64,000 bases of DNA from Streptomyces sp. MMG1533 (GTDB taxonomy: Bacteria > Actinomycetota > Actinomycetes > Streptomycetales > Streptomycetaceae): assembly GCF_001279775.1 (NCBI RefSeq), contig NZ_LGDG01000217.1:28800-92799 (forward strand), in the 5' to 3' direction. Each line of letters begins with the position of its first letter. Positions within the stretch are counted from its first letter, which is position 1. Of the stretch, positions 33,114 to 42,091 are shown piece by piece. A model generated the notes under the pieces. The model ran no database searches. It worked only from the letters and a program-made list of their open reading frames with translations, and had not been told where the DNA came from. The position numbers and the translations under genes were made by a program.

Positions 33114-35570
33114 TCACAGTTGACTGCGGATCGTCGGGTCCGTGATCTTCGTGTCGTCCGCCAGCATCATCGCCTTGCTGAGGATCACCGCCAGCATCCG
33201 GTCCCCCTCGTACGGCAGGTAACCCGCCTGCGGAGCACTCCCGTTGGACTTCGGGACGATGCACAGGTAACGGTCGTCCGGGGTCATCAGGATGTTGCCC
33301 GAGCCGAGGTGGATCTTGTAGGTGTGGCGTTCGCCCTTCACGTGGAGGAAGCGGCCCTCCAGGGTGCAGCGGTCGGCTATCGCGAGGCGGGGAATCAGGC
33401 GGTCGAGGAGGAGGCGGCGGGTCTCCGCGCTCTGGTTGAGTTCGCCGAAGCCGTACGACGTCCAGTACTCGCGGAAGCGGCCGTCAGGGCCGCCGTCCTG
33501 CCAGGTGGGGTCGTTTCCGACGCTGGACACGCCGACGAAGAGGTCCACGTCGCGCAGGACTTCGGAGAGGACCAGGGGCGGGATCGAGTCCAGGGGCAGC
33601 GGGTCGACCGGGTCGGCGCCGTCGCGCAGCCACATGCGGTACTCGCCGCCGTAGCAGTGCGCGGAGTTCTCCGGCGCGTCGATCGGGTAGAAGCGGACCT
33701 GGTCGGTGCGCAGACGGAGGTAGCTGCCGGAGTCGGTGGTGTCGACGCCGTACTCCTCGCCGTGGCCCTCGATCCAGTACTCGGCGCGCAGGCCCCACTG
33801 CGGCAGCTCGCGGGTGGCCGGCGGCGCCTCGTCGTCGACGCACAGGCGGAGCTTGTTGCGCCAGCCCCGGACCGCCGCCAGGGAGTGGAACTGGTGCTGG
33901 CGGAGGAAGTGGGCCGCGAAGCGGTTCGAGTAGGTGCCTGTCGTGCGCTCGGCGTCCGTGAGCAGGTACACCTCGCGGTGGGCCTGTTTGAACGGCTGGG
34001 TGAGCTCGTGGCGTTCCAGCCAGTCGCGCCAGGCGACGATCTCGGCGGGCTCGTGCCCGACGGGGTGCCAGAGCCGGACCTCGCGGCCCTCGCGGACGGG
34101 GTCGTCGGTGAGGGTGCGCAGCTCACCCTCGGCGTATCCGACCGTCGTGCCGTCGACCGTCCAGAGCAGGCGGCGGGCCAGGGTGCCGACCAGCGGGTGG
34201 TCGAGGCAGCGCTCGCGCCAGGCGTCGTACGGCCAGGTGCGGCGGGCCAGGAACTGGCGGTCCAGGCGCTCGGCCTGGGCCGAGAGCATCTTGTCGACGT
34301 CCTTGGCCGCGGCCTTGAGGTCCTTGAGCTCGTCGGCGTGGTCGCGCCGGACGGACGCGGGCGCGGTCCTGACCGGCTTGCCGGTGGCGTTGCGCCACAT
34401 CAACAGGGCCTTGGTGCCGTGGACTTCGAGCAGGGCGGTCGCCTCTCCCAGCCGGTACTCCGCGCGGCCGACCTCGGTGAGGCCGTAGGTCGGTACGGCC
34501 AGTTCCTCGATCTCCTCGCGGCTGAGGCCCAGCGCGACGGCCCGAGCCTCCAGGGCCGAGTCGAGGAGCTTGGCGGTGTTCTTGTACGTCACCCGGGTGG
34601 CCAGGCGGGCGAGTTCGGCGAGGGCGGGTTCGCTGTCGATGCGGGCGAGCGCGATCACGCCGGCGTTGGCGACCTTGGGGTTGCGCGGGCCGAGGCCTGC
34701 GACCTTCTTCAGTGAGGTCTCGACGAGGGCGCCGAGGGCGCGGGGCGTGTCGGGGTGCGGAGGCAGGACGGAGAGCAGCCACGCCAGGCCGCGCAGGGCG
34801 GTGGCGTTGTAGGGGTCGTAGGCGTTGTTGAGGTTCGCCTCGTAGGCCCGGAGATCCAGCGGGAGGGTGCGCGGGCGGCCCACGAGCGCCAGCCAAGGCA
34901 GCACGGTCTCGCGGACGCGGTCGGGGCCGAGGGCGTCGACGAGGACGGCGGCCCGCTTGTCCCACCTGGCCGTGGGTTTGGACGCGGTGGCGGTGGCCGC
35001 ATGGGCGAGAAGCGCCTGCCAGTCGGCATCGGCGGTGTCCCGCATGGCCTGCTCGGCCCATGCCTCCCCGACATTGAGGACGGGCTCGGTCAGCTTCTTC
35101 GCCAGTGAGACCAGTTCGTCCAAGCAGTATCTGTCCTGGGCCGAACGGCGGACGACGGCCACGACGGCCGGGGACAGCGCACGGCCCGCGGCCGACTCCG
35201 CCTCGGCGAGGATGTGGAAGAGGGTCGCGGACCAGATCGAGTACTGCCGGCCCAGGTCGTCGAGGGCCTTGCGACGCTCGGCCGCCAGGGGATCGTCCTC
35301 CAGGCCGTCGGCGGCGAGGGCGTACAACGTCAGGGCGTTGCACCGGTTCTCCGTCTCGCCACCGACCAACGGGAAGCGCTCGGCCACCGCGTGCACCAGC
35401 TCGCGGCGCCGCTCGGCGGGCAGCTCCCGCAGTTCGCGGAGCACCTCCTCCCAGCCTCCGGTCCAGTAGCCCTGGCTGTCGACCAGCGCCTTCAGCGCCT
35501 CGTCGGCGACCCGGTCCATGTCTGAGGCGGCGATGTGCTTGCGCAGCAGTCGCGCTCGAGGACTGTGCAT
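33114..35570 (-). CDS. DUF4132 domain-containing protein
   Basis: An 818-residue soluble, helical protein whose second half matches the DUF4132 (MolR-like) family: PLVGTLARRLLWTVDGT, VRLWHPVGHEPAEIVAWRDW, QPFKQAHREVYLLTDAE, FHSLAAVRGW, then SEVLRDVDLFVGVSSVGND. The first half is made of alpha-helical repeats. The family has no established biochemistry; some members carry a WGR domain, which is absent here. Its ATG overlaps the stop of the preceding small gene (TGATG), so they are made together. Confidence 0.8.
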   Translation of the reverse strand: MHSPRARLLRKHIAASDMDRVADEALKALVDSQGYWTGGWEEVLRELRELPAERRRELVHAVAERFPLVGGETENRCNALTLYALAADGLEDDPLAAERRKALDDLGRQYSIWSATLFHILAEAESAAGRALSPAVVAVVRRSAQDRYCLDELVSLAKKLTEPVLNVGEAWAEQAMRDTADADWQALLAHAATATASKPTARWDKRAAVLVDALGPDRVRETVLPWLALVGRPRTLPLDLRAYEANLNNAYDPYNATALRGLAWLLSVLPPHPDTPRALGALVETSLKKVAGLGPRNPKVANAGVIALARIDSEPALAELARLATRVTYKNTAKLLDSALEARAVALGLSREEIEELAVPTYGLTEVGRAEYRLGEATALLEVHGTKALLMWRNATGKPVRTAPASVRRDHADELKDLKAAAKDVDKMLSAQAERLDRQFLARRTWPYDAWRERCLDHPLVGTLARRLLWTVDGTTVGYAEGELRTLTDDPVREGREVRLWHPVGHEPAEIVAWRDWLERHELTQPFKQAHREVYLLTDAERTTGTYSNRFAAHFLRQHQFHSLAAVRGWRNKLRLCVDDEAPPATRELPQWGLRAEYWIEGHGEEYGVDTTDSGSYLRLRTDQVRFYPIDAPENSAHCYGGEYRMWLRDGADPVDPLPLDSIPPLVLSEVLRDVDLFVGVSSVGNDPTWQDGGPDGRFREYWTSYGFGELNQSAETRRLLLDRLIPRLAIADRCTLEGRFLHVKGERHTYKIHLGSGNILMTPDDRYLCIVPKSNGSAPQAGYLPYEGDRMLAVILSKAMMLADDTKITDPTIRSQL

Positions 35571-35962
35571 CAGCCACCCACCAGCGGCACGAGCTTCAGG
35601 AACGTGACCTCGGTGCCGAGCGCCGGCTCGATCTCCTCGTCCGGGTCCGTGACCTGGCGGTCCCCCACCAGCACGAGGAAGCCGTTGCCCGCGAAGGCCT
35701 TCAGCGCCAGCTCGGTCTGGGTCTGCGGATCTATCCGCCGCGGCGTCCGCAGCGCGTACCCGTTCAGCACCCGCTCGGTGTCCTCGGGCTGCACCAGTCC
35801 CTGGAACACCCCCGGCGTACGCGCGTTGTACTCGGCGACCTCCTGGAACACCCGGCGCCGGATCAACTCCCGCACGGTGAGCCGCTCCTCGGCGATCTCC
35901 AGCCCCCAGCCGTCGCTGCGGCTCCCGCTTGTCGTCTCGTCGACGAACGTCACGATTCCCAT
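35570..35962 (-). CDS. Hypothetical protein coupled to the DUF4132 gene
   Basis: A 130-residue protein with a beta-strand N-terminus (MGIVTFVDETTSGSRSDGWGLEI), a central helical part with VRELIRRRVFQEVAEYNAR, and a C-terminal EVTFLKLVPLVGG. Family is not recognised beyond frequent linkage, from memory, to DUF4132 genes. ATG 35962 fits the start of the conserved part; no Shine-Dalgarno sequence is visible. Translationally coupled (TGATG) to the DUF4132 gene. Confidence 0.7.
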   Translation of the reverse strand: MGIVTFVDETTSGSRSDGWGLEIAEERLTVRELIRRRVFQEVAEYNARTPGVFQGLVQPEDTERVLNGYALRTPRRIDPQTQTELALKAFAGNGFLVLVGDRQVTDPDEEIEPALGTEVTFLKLVPLVGG

Positions 35963-36008
35963 GCCGCCGACAGTACGAGGCACCACTGACAACGGCCCCG
36001 AGCCGACC

Positions 36009-36449
36009 TCATCTCCCGGCCGGCCTGCTCCACTCCCGCGCGTCCGCCCGGCGCATCAGCTCCACCGCGGCCTTGGCGTCGCCGGTCACCAGGGGATGCA
36101 CGAGCTCGACGTAACGGAGCTGGCCGGTCAGGGACTTCTTCATCTGCCGGAGGCTGCGGGCGCCGAACGAGACACCGCCGGGTTTCTCGACGGCGCCCGC
36201 GGCGACGGCCAGCTTCTCGACGCTCACCTTGCAGAGGGTGGATTCCGTCTCGCGGCACGCGTGGATCTCGATGTAGCCGTCCCACAGTCCCAGGACGACC
36301 TCGTACTTCACGCCGGAGCCGCTGTAGGTCGCGACGGCGAGGGGCAGGTCCGACTCCCGCTCGCCCGGCCCCTGGAGCCCCAGCCTCTCCGCGACGTCTG
36401 CACAGGTCGCACGCACCTCTGCGAAGAAGACCTCAACCCCTGGAACCAT
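36009..36449 (-). CDS. Hypothetical protein
   Basis: A 146-residue soluble protein with no recognised domain. A beta-rich centre (YEVVLGLWDGYIEIHACRE) and a C-terminal helical part (VHPLVTGDAKAAVELMRRA) can be seen. GGGGG precedes ATG 36449. It is on the same strand as the DUF4132 pair but separated by 46 bases. Confidence 0.6.
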   Translation of the reverse strand: MVPGVEVFFAEVRATCADVAERLGLQGPGERESDLPLAVATYSGSGVKYEVVLGLWDGYIEIHACRETESTLCKVSVEKLAVAAGAVEKPGGVSFGARSLRQMKKSLTGQLRYVELVHPLVTGDAKAAVELMRRADAREWSRPAGR

Positions 36450-36578
36450 CCACGCCCCCTGTGCCGCAGCTGTGACGACGCTTCAGCGTAGCGGCGGAAC
36501 GGGCCGCTCCTCGGCCCAATGAGTGACCCCGCGGTCAGCCCGCCCGGTAAGCCGTGCCCCCGCACCTAATCTGATGGC

Positions 36579-36989
36579 ATGTCAGATGACGAGTCGTACG
36601 AACTGCTCGGTTTCGACAACCTCCTCCTGCCCGTCGGAGACCTCGCCGAGGCGGTCGGGTTCTACGAGCGCGCCGGTTTCACGGTGGGGTTCCGGTTCGA
36701 CGAGGGCGGGATCGCGTTGCTCAAGGTCGGGGGCGAGACACCCGGAATCCTGCTCAGGGAGGAGGAGGGGTTCGGGCATCGACCGCCTCCCTGGCCCGCT
36801 CCGCGCGTGTGGCTGGAGGTGCCGGACGCGCGCCGCGCCGCGAGAGAACTGGCCGCCGCCGGCATCGCCCCGCTCGACGAGCCCTTCTCCGTGGCCACCG
36901 GCTGGACCGTCGAGGTCGCCGACCCCTGGGGGAACGTCATCGGGTTCACGGATTACGGCAAGCGGCCGGAGCTCGCACGGAGGGCGTGA
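36579..36989 (+). CDS. VOC (glyoxalase/bleomycin resistance) family protein
   Basis: A 136-residue vicinal-oxygen-chelate protein with two beta-alpha-beta-beta-beta modules: LGFDNLLLPVGDLAEAVGFYERAGF at the start and VWLEVPDARRAARELAAAG in the middle, ending FSVATGWTVEVADPWGNVIGF. Such proteins act as metal enzymes or ligand-binding resistance proteins; the substrate cannot be told. ATG 36579 has a TAATCT -10-like hexamer 6 bases before it and no Shine-Dalgarno sequence, so the mRNA is probably leaderless. Confidence 0.82.
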   Translation: MSDDESYELLGFDNLLLPVGDLAEAVGFYERAGFTVGFRFDEGGIALLKVGGETPGILLREEEGFGHRPPPWPAPRVWLEVPDARRAARELAAAGIAPLDEPFSVATGWTVEVADPWGNVIGFTDYGKRPELARRA

Positions 36990-37022
36990 CGCAGATCCCA
37001 TGCCCCCTGCCCCGAAAGCGAG

Positions 37023-37081
37023 TTGAACACGTTCAAATACGGGACTAGAGTCTCTCCCGTCAGCGTTTTGAACGCGTTCAA
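37023..37081 (+). promoter_or_regulatory. Promoter with two TetR-type operators
   Basis: Two 14-base palindromes, TTGAACACGTTCAA (37023-37036) and TTGAACGCGTTCAA (37068-37081), flank the promoter. The first supplies a -35 TTGAAC (37023-37028), and TAGAGT (37046-37051) is a -10 with 17-base spacing. The second lies in the 5' leader, 13 bases before the membrane-protein start. The regulator is probably the TetR encoded two genes downstream (38083-38826). Confidence 0.85.
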
Positions 37082-37094
37082 GAAGGGGTGGGGC

Positions 37095-37490
37095 ATGGAC
37101 CGCACCGTCATCGCCTACGTCATCTACCTGCTGGTCAGCATCGGGCTGACCGTCTGGGTGGCCCGCACGCTCAGCCGCAACGGGCGCATCTTCCTCGCCG
37201 ACGTGCTGCGCGGGAACGAGAGCCTCGCCGACGCCGTCAACCACCTCCTGGTGGTCGGCTTCTACCTCGTCAACCTGGGTTTCGTCGCGCTCTACCTGAG
37301 CGGCGACGAGACCATCGAGGACACCCGCGGGATCTTCGAGGCCCTGTCGACCAAGCTGGGCGTGGTGCTGCTGGTGCTCGGCGTCATGCACCTGGGCAAC
37401 GTGTACGTGCTCAACCGGATCCGGCGGCGGAGCGTCATGGAGCAGGAGCAGGTGCCGCCCGTCGCGCCGCAGGACTGGGTGCGGGCGTGA
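37095..37490 (+). CDS. Integral membrane protein of unknown function
   Basis: A 131-residue protein with three clear membrane helices (~5-25, VIAYVIYLLVSIGLTVWVA; ~50-70, LLVVGFYLVNLGFVALYLS; ~85-110, LGVVLLVLGVMHLGNVYVL). No domain is recognised. AAGGGG lies 6 bases before ATG 37095. It is first of an operon with a DCC-family protein (overlap GTGA) and probably a TetR regulator, under a TetR-type promoter. Confidence 0.78.
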   Translation: MDRTVIAYVIYLLVSIGLTVWVARTLSRNGRIFLADVLRGNESLADAVNHLLVVGFYLVNLGFVALYLSGDETIEDTRGIFEALSTKLGVVLLVLGVMHLGNVYVLNRIRRRSVMEQEQVPPVAPQDWVRA

Positions 37491-38071
37491 GCACCGTGAC
37501 ATCCGCCGCGGGCCGGGACACCGAGCGTGTCCCGGTCCGCCGGCTCACCCTCCTGTACGACGCCGAGTGCTCCCTGTGCACCTTCCTGCGCGACTGGCTC
37601 GTACGACAGCCGCAGCTGGTGCCGCTGGAGCTGGTTCCCGCCGGGTCGGAGGAGGCCCGGCGGCGGTTTCCCGGGCTCGACCACCGGGCCACGCTCGACG
37701 AGGTCACCGTCGTCGGCGACGCGGGGCAGGTCTACCGCGACGCCGCCGCCTGGATCGTCACCCTGTGGGCCCTGCGCGCGCACCGGCCGCTCGCGCACCG
37801 CCTGAGCACGCCGTCCGGGGCGAGGCTCGCCAAGGGCGCGGTGCTCGCCGCGGCCAAGTGGCGCGGGGCGCACTGGGACGGGCAGCGGGCGGTCGGGGCG
37901 CAGTGGGGAGGGCAGCAGGCCGTCGGGGGTCAGTGGGGCGGTCAGGCAGTGGACGGGGGCCGGTGGGGCGGGCAGGTGTACCGCCGCGCGGACGGGTGGG
38001 CGTACGACCCCGCCCAGGGATGGACGTACAGCCCACCGGCCTGCGACGGCGGCACCTGCGCCACTCGTTAG
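37487..38071 (+). CDS. DCC-family (DUF393) thiol-disulfide oxidoreductase-like protein with WGGQ repeats
   Basis: A 194-residue protein. Residues ~17-130 are the DUF393 domain with YDAECSLCTF, containing the DxxCxxC motif, and a thioredoxin-like layout. Residues ~127-165 hold four 10-residue repeats rich in Trp-Gly-Gly-Gln (WDGQ, WGGQ, WGGQ, WGGQ), clearly visible as a DNA repeat. GTG 37487 overlaps the previous stop. The stop TAG (38069-38071) also forms part of a -10-like hexamer of the following tetR gene. The repeat tail is not part of the usual family. Confidence 0.85.
   Translation: MSTVTSAAGRDTERVPVRRLTLLYDAECSLCTFLRDWLVRQPQLVPLELVPAGSEEARRRFPGLDHRATLDEVTVVGDAGQVYRDAAAWIVTLWALRAHRPLAHRLSTPSGARLAKGAVLAAAKWRGAHWDGQRAVGAQWGGQQAVGGQWGGQAVDGGRWGGQVYRRADGWAYDPAQGWTYSPPACDGGTCATR
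37860..37980 (+). repeat. Degenerate ~30-base tandem repeat encoding WGGQ units
   Basis: Four in-frame units of about 30 bases, each with TGGG-GGGCAG or TGGGGCGGTCAG, encode the ten-residue repeats of the DCC-family protein. The in-frame length suggests expansion within the coding sequence. Confidence 0.7.
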
Positions 38072-38082
38072 GCTCTCGTTCC

Positions 38083-38826
38083 GTGCCTGCGAACAACGAC
38101 GGCCCCGAAGAGGGCGGTAACCCGAGCAAGTCCGAGCAGACCCGCGCGCTCATCCTGGAGACGGCGATGCGGCTGTTCCAGGAGCGCGGCTACGACAAGA
38201 CGACCATGCGGGCCATCGCCAAGGAGGCCGGGGTCTCCGTGGGCAACGCGTACTACTACTTCGAGGGCAAGGAGCACCTGATCCAGGGCTTCTACGACCG
38301 GATCGCCGCCGAACACCAGGTGGCGGTCCGGGAGGTCCTGGCCCGGGAGACCGACCTGGAGGCGCGGCTCGCCGGCGTCCTGAGGGTGTGGCTGGACATC
38401 GCGACCCCGTACCACGAGTTCGCGGTGCAGTTCTTCAAGAACGCCGCCGATCCGGACAGCCCGCTCAGCCCCTTCTCCCCCGAGTCGGAGCACGCGCGCG
38501 TGGAGGCCATCAGCGTCCACCGCCAGGTGCTCGCCGGGACGAAGACCAAGGTGCCGGAGGAACTGCGGGACATCCTGCCCGAGTTGATGTGGCTCTCCCA
38601 GATGGGGCTCGTCCTGTATTGGATCTTCGACCGCACGGAGGGCCGCGAGCGGAGTTATCGGCTGGCCGAGCGGGGGGCGCGGCTCACCGCGCGGGGCGTG
38701 TCACTGGCCCGGTTCCGGGTGCTGCGACCGCTGGTGCGGGAGGTGCACGAGCTGTTCACGGACTTCCTGCCGGGGATGACGAAGATGATGCCGGATCCGG
38801 GGGCGGGGAAGGGGCGGGCGGAGTGA
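38083..38826 (+). CDS. TetR-family transcriptional regulator
   Basis: A 247-residue TetR protein. The DNA-binding part (residues ~18-65) has TRALILETAMRLFQERGYDKTTMRAIAKEAGVSVGNAYYYF, split here at YYYFEGK. The rest is a helical ligand domain. It starts at GTG 38083 with TAGGCT ending 8 bases before it, so an internal leaderless promoter is possible. Upstream are the membrane protein and DCC gene whose promoter carries matching palindromes, so this protein probably represses its own operon. Confidence 0.88.
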   Translation: MPANNDGPEEGGNPSKSEQTRALILETAMRLFQERGYDKTTMRAIAKEAGVSVGNAYYYFEGKEHLIQGFYDRIAAEHQVAVREVLARETDLEARLAGVLRVWLDIATPYHEFAVQFFKNAADPDSPLSPFSPESEHARVEAISVHRQVLAGTKTKVPEELRDILPELMWLSQMGLVLYWIFDRTEGRERSYRLAERGARLTARGVSLARFRVLRPLVREVHELFTDFLPGMTKMMPDPGAGKGRAE

Positions 38827-38917
38827 TCCACGATCGGGTGAGCGGGCTCGAACGGGACACCTGGTATCCGGCCTGCCTACGATGATTCTCTCGACACCAG
38901 CCCACAGGAGGCACGTG

Positions 38918-39526
38918 ATGTCCGCAGCATCCGTCGAGCGGCCCCACGGCGACCGTCCGCTGATCGCGGAGGCGAACCGGATCATGGACCGCCTTCCGGG
39001 GTACCGCGTCGAGATCATCGGAGGCCTGATCATCGTGTCCCCGCCCCCCAACGGTGCTCATGCTCGCGCGCTGTCCAGGCTGAGGCGCCCCTTCGTTGCA
39101 GCGGGGCTGGATGGCGGTGAAACGGAAATCCTCGAGGGCCTTGGACTCTGGCTCCCTGCCGGCGCCGAAGACTTCGCGATCCCCGACCTCATTGTCGTGG
39201 ACGCCGGTTTCGAGGACCACCTCGTCGAGAACAACTGCTACGACCCGATCGCCTTCCGTCTCGTCTTGGAGGTCACTTCCAGCAACTACCAGAACGATCT
39301 CCGCGGCAAGGTCACCGCATACGCCCAGGCGAAGATCCCCGTCTACGTCATCGTCGACCGCGAGCACCAGCGACTCCACGTCCTTACCGAACCCGCCGGG
39401 AACACGTACGCCAACCACCGTGTCCACGCCCCCGGCGAGATCGTCGCCCTGCCCGAGTCGATCGGAGCCAAGGTCAGCCTCGACGTGGACGAAATCCTCA
39501 AGGCCGGCCAGCTGAAGGCTAATTGA
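38918..39526 (+). CDS. Uma2 family (DUF820) PD-(D/E)XK nuclease-like protein
   Basis: A 202-residue protein. Family features are GYRVEIIGGLIIVSPPPNGAH near the start, FAIPDLIVVD with the active-site-type aspartate, and FRLVLEVTSSNYQNDLRGK holding the Glu of the PD-(D/E)XK fold, followed by YAQAKIPVYVIVDRE. The cellular role of Uma2 proteins is unknown. AGGAGG sits 6 bases before ATG 38918. Its stop overlaps the tail of the convergent MMPL gene by 8 bases. Confidence 0.85.
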   Translation: MSAASVERPHGDRPLIAEANRIMDRLPGYRVEIIGGLIIVSPPPNGAHARALSRLRRPFVAAGLDGGETEILEGLGLWLPAGAEDFAIPDLIVVDAGFEDHLVENNCYDPIAFRLVLEVTSSNYQNDLRGKVTAYAQAKIPVYVIVDREHQRLHVLTEPAGNTYANHRVHAPGEIVALPESIGAKVSLDVDEILKAGQLKAN

Positions 39527-41936
39527 CCGCGTCCACCTCCCCTTCTGCCAGCTCCACGTCACACACCAGCGGCCCGTCCCCGACCACCACGTGCCGCGCC
39601 CGCGACCCGTACGACGGAGCCGTCGTCGACAGCAGATACGTCCCCGGACCCGGCACCGACACGATGTACGAGCCGTCCGCGAGGGACGTCACCCGGTCCA
39701 GCTGACGTCCGCCCGCCGACAGCAGCGTCACCGCCGCCTCCGGGACCGGCTCGCCGTCCGCCGTACGGACGAAGCCGTGGACGACCGAGGCAGGGCCCTC
39801 CGCGGCAGGCGCCTGCGAAGAAGCCGCCTCCTCCTTCGGCTCCACCGCCAGATGCGGCAGCCGCTTCTCCAGCCAGGCCGGCAGCCACCAGTTGGCGCTG
39901 CCGAGCAGATGCATCGCGGCCGGCACCAGGGCCGTACGCAGGATGAACGCGTCCAGGGCGACCGCGGCCGCGAGACCCACGCCCGCCATCGCCGCCCCGT
40001 AGTCGCCGCTCAGCACGAACGCCATGAAGACGCACACCATGATCAGAGCCGCGGAATTGATGACGCGGCTGGTCTCCGCCAGCCCCACCCGCACCGCTCG
40101 CGCGTTGTCCTTCGTGTGCACCCACTCCTCGTGCATCCGGCTGACCAGGAACACCTGGTAGTCCATGGAGAGGCCGAAGAGCAGGGACAGCATGATGATC
40201 GGCAGGAAGGCCGCGATCGGGCCCTCCTGGCCGAGGCCCAGCAGGTCCAGCCCCCAGCCCCACTGGAAGATCGCGACCAGGACGCCGAAGGAGGCGGCCG
40301 CCGCGATCAGGTTCATCAGCGCGGCCGTCAGGGGGACCACGACGGAGCGGAAGGCGATCAGCAGCAGGACGAAGCCGAGGCCGATGATCGTCGCGATGAA
40401 GTACGGCAGCCGGTCGGCCGTCACCGACGCGAAGTCCTTCGACACGGCCGTCACACCGCCGACGTGGGCCTGGACGCCCGCCTCCGGGATCACCTCGTCG
40501 CGCAGCGTGTCGATTAGGCGGTCGGTCTCCTCTGCCTGCGGTGAGGTGGTGGGCACGACCTGGATGACCGTGACGCCGTTCGCGGGGGGCACCGAGACCG
40601 CTTGGGCCACACCGTCCGTCTCCCTGATCGTCGCGACCAGGCTGTCCCCCGAGTCGCCGTTCACGACCACCTGGAGCGGCCCGTTGAAGCCGGGGCCGAA
40701 GCCGTCGGCGAGGAGGTCGTACGCCTTCTTGGTCGTCGTCGACGCGTCGTCGTTGCCCTGGTCGACGGTGCCCAGGCGCAGGGACAGCAGGGGCAGGGCG
40801 AGGACGGCCATCAGGACGACGGCCAGGGCGGCGACCGAGCGTGGGCGGCGCTCGACGGTGGCCGACCAGCGGGCCGCGAGGCCGCTCGCGCGCTCCACCT
40901 CGGGGCCCTGGGCGGCCAGCCGGCGCCGCTGACGGCGGCTGAGCACGCGGTGGCCCAGGAGGCCGAGCAGCGCGGGCAGCAGGGTGACGGCCGCGAGCAC
41001 ACTCAGGACGACGGTGAGCGAGGTGCCGATGACCACGCCGTCCAGGAAGCGCAGGTTCGTCACCAGCATCCCGGCGAGTGCGATGCACACCGTGCCGCCC
41101 GCGAACAGCACCGCCCGCCCCGAGGTGTTGAGGGCGGAGACCGCCGCCTCCTCGGGGTCCAGGCCGCGTTGGATGCCGCGCCGGTGCCGGGTGACGATGA
41201 AGAGGGCGTAGTCGATGCCGACGCCGAGGCCGATCAACGTGGAGAGCAGGGAGGCCAGTTCGGGCACGTTGGTGACGTGGCTGATCAGCTGCGTGGAGAA
41301 CAGGCCGGTGCCCACGCCGAACAGGGCCACCAGGATGGGCAGCAGCATCGCGAACACCGAGCCGAAGGCCCAGAACAGCACGACGGCCGCAGCGAGGACG
41401 CCGACGATCTCGGCGGTGCCGGTGGGCGGCTCCTGCACACGGGTGATGGCCTGGCCGCCCAGCTCGACCTGGAGGCCGTCGCCGCCCGCGTCCTGCGCGG
41501 TGTCGACGACGTTCTGGACCAGGTCCTTGGGTACGGCGTCCGCCTGCGCGGCGAAGGTCACCTGGGCGTAGGCGATCCGCCCGTCCTTGCTGATCTGGGC
41601 GGCTCCCTGCGCCCCGTACGGGTCGGTGACCTCGCCGACCCCCTTCATCGCGCCGATCTCCTTCAGCGCGGGCTCGATCCGGGACCGTACGCTCTCGTCC
41701 CGCACCGTTCCCTCCTCGACCTTCCACACCACCGTGTCGGTGTCGCCCGCGCGCTCCGGGAAGGCCTTCTCCATCAGGTCGTACGCCTGCTTGGAATCCG
41801 TGTCGGGCAGGGAGAAGACCTCCGCGTAGTTCGTGCCCGCGCTCGAACTCGCCGCGCCCAGGCCGAACAGCGCACCCACCCACAGCAGCAGGACCACCAG
41901 CCGGTGCCGGTAGCACCAGCGTGCCAATGTCGCCAC
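39519..41936 (-). CDS. MMPL/RND family transporter with C-terminal carboxypeptidase-regulatory-like domain
   Basis: An 805-residue membrane protein with two MMPL halves. Each has a periplasmic loop and five or six helices: for example VLAAAVVLFWAFGSVFAML and FIATIIGLGFVLLLIAFRSVVVPL, with DYQVFLVSRMHEE in the second half. These proteins export lipids or drugs with the proton gradient. After the last helix (~residue 700) there is a charged linker, then an ~80-residue beta domain like CarboxypepD_reg (VVHGFVRTADGEPVPEAAV, GSYIVSVPGPG). GTG 41936 has GAGGGGG 8 bases upstream. The gene is convergent with and overlaps the Uma2 gene. Confidence 0.88.
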   Translation of the reverse strand: MATLARWCYRHRLVVLLLWVGALFGLGAASSSAGTNYAEVFSLPDTDSKQAYDLMEKAFPERAGDTDTVVWKVEEGTVRDESVRSRIEPALKEIGAMKGVGEVTDPYGAQGAAQISKDGRIAYAQVTFAAQADAVPKDLVQNVVDTAQDAGGDGLQVELGGQAITRVQEPPTGTAEIVGVLAAAVVLFWAFGSVFAMLLPILVALFGVGTGLFSTQLISHVTNVPELASLLSTLIGLGVGIDYALFIVTRHRRGIQRGLDPEEAAVSALNTSGRAVLFAGGTVCIALAGMLVTNLRFLDGVVIGTSLTVVLSVLAAVTLLPALLGLLGHRVLSRRQRRRLAAQGPEVERASGLAARWSATVERRPRSVAALAVVLMAVLALPLLSLRLGTVDQGNDDASTTTKKAYDLLADGFGPGFNGPLQVVVNGDSGDSLVATIRETDGVAQAVSVPPANGVTVIQVVPTTSPQAEETDRLIDTLRDEVIPEAGVQAHVGGVTAVSKDFASVTADRLPYFIATIIGLGFVLLLIAFRSVVVPLTAALMNLIAAAASFGVLVAIFQWGWGLDLLGLGQEGPIAAFLPIIMLSLLFGLSMDYQVFLVSRMHEEWVHTKDNARAVRVGLAETSRVINSAALIMVCVFMAFVLSGDYGAAMAGVGLAAAVALDAFILRTALVPAAMHLLGSANWWLPAWLEKRLPHLAVEPKEEAASSQAPAAEGPASVVHGFVRTADGEPVPEAAVTLLSAGGRQLDRVTSLADGSYIVSVPGPGTYLLSTTAPSYGSRARHVVVGDGPLVCDVELAEGEVDAVN

Positions 41937-42091
41937 GCTCAAAACCCCCTCGTCGTCCGGTTGGTCCCCCAGGTCCGGGCAACAGAATTGGCGGCGGCAC
42001 GCATGCGTGGACATGCAACGGGCGTGACTCTCAAGGAACTCCAAAGCGGGAACCGGCCCGACTGTCAGTGCTCGCGCCGATACTGGGGAGC

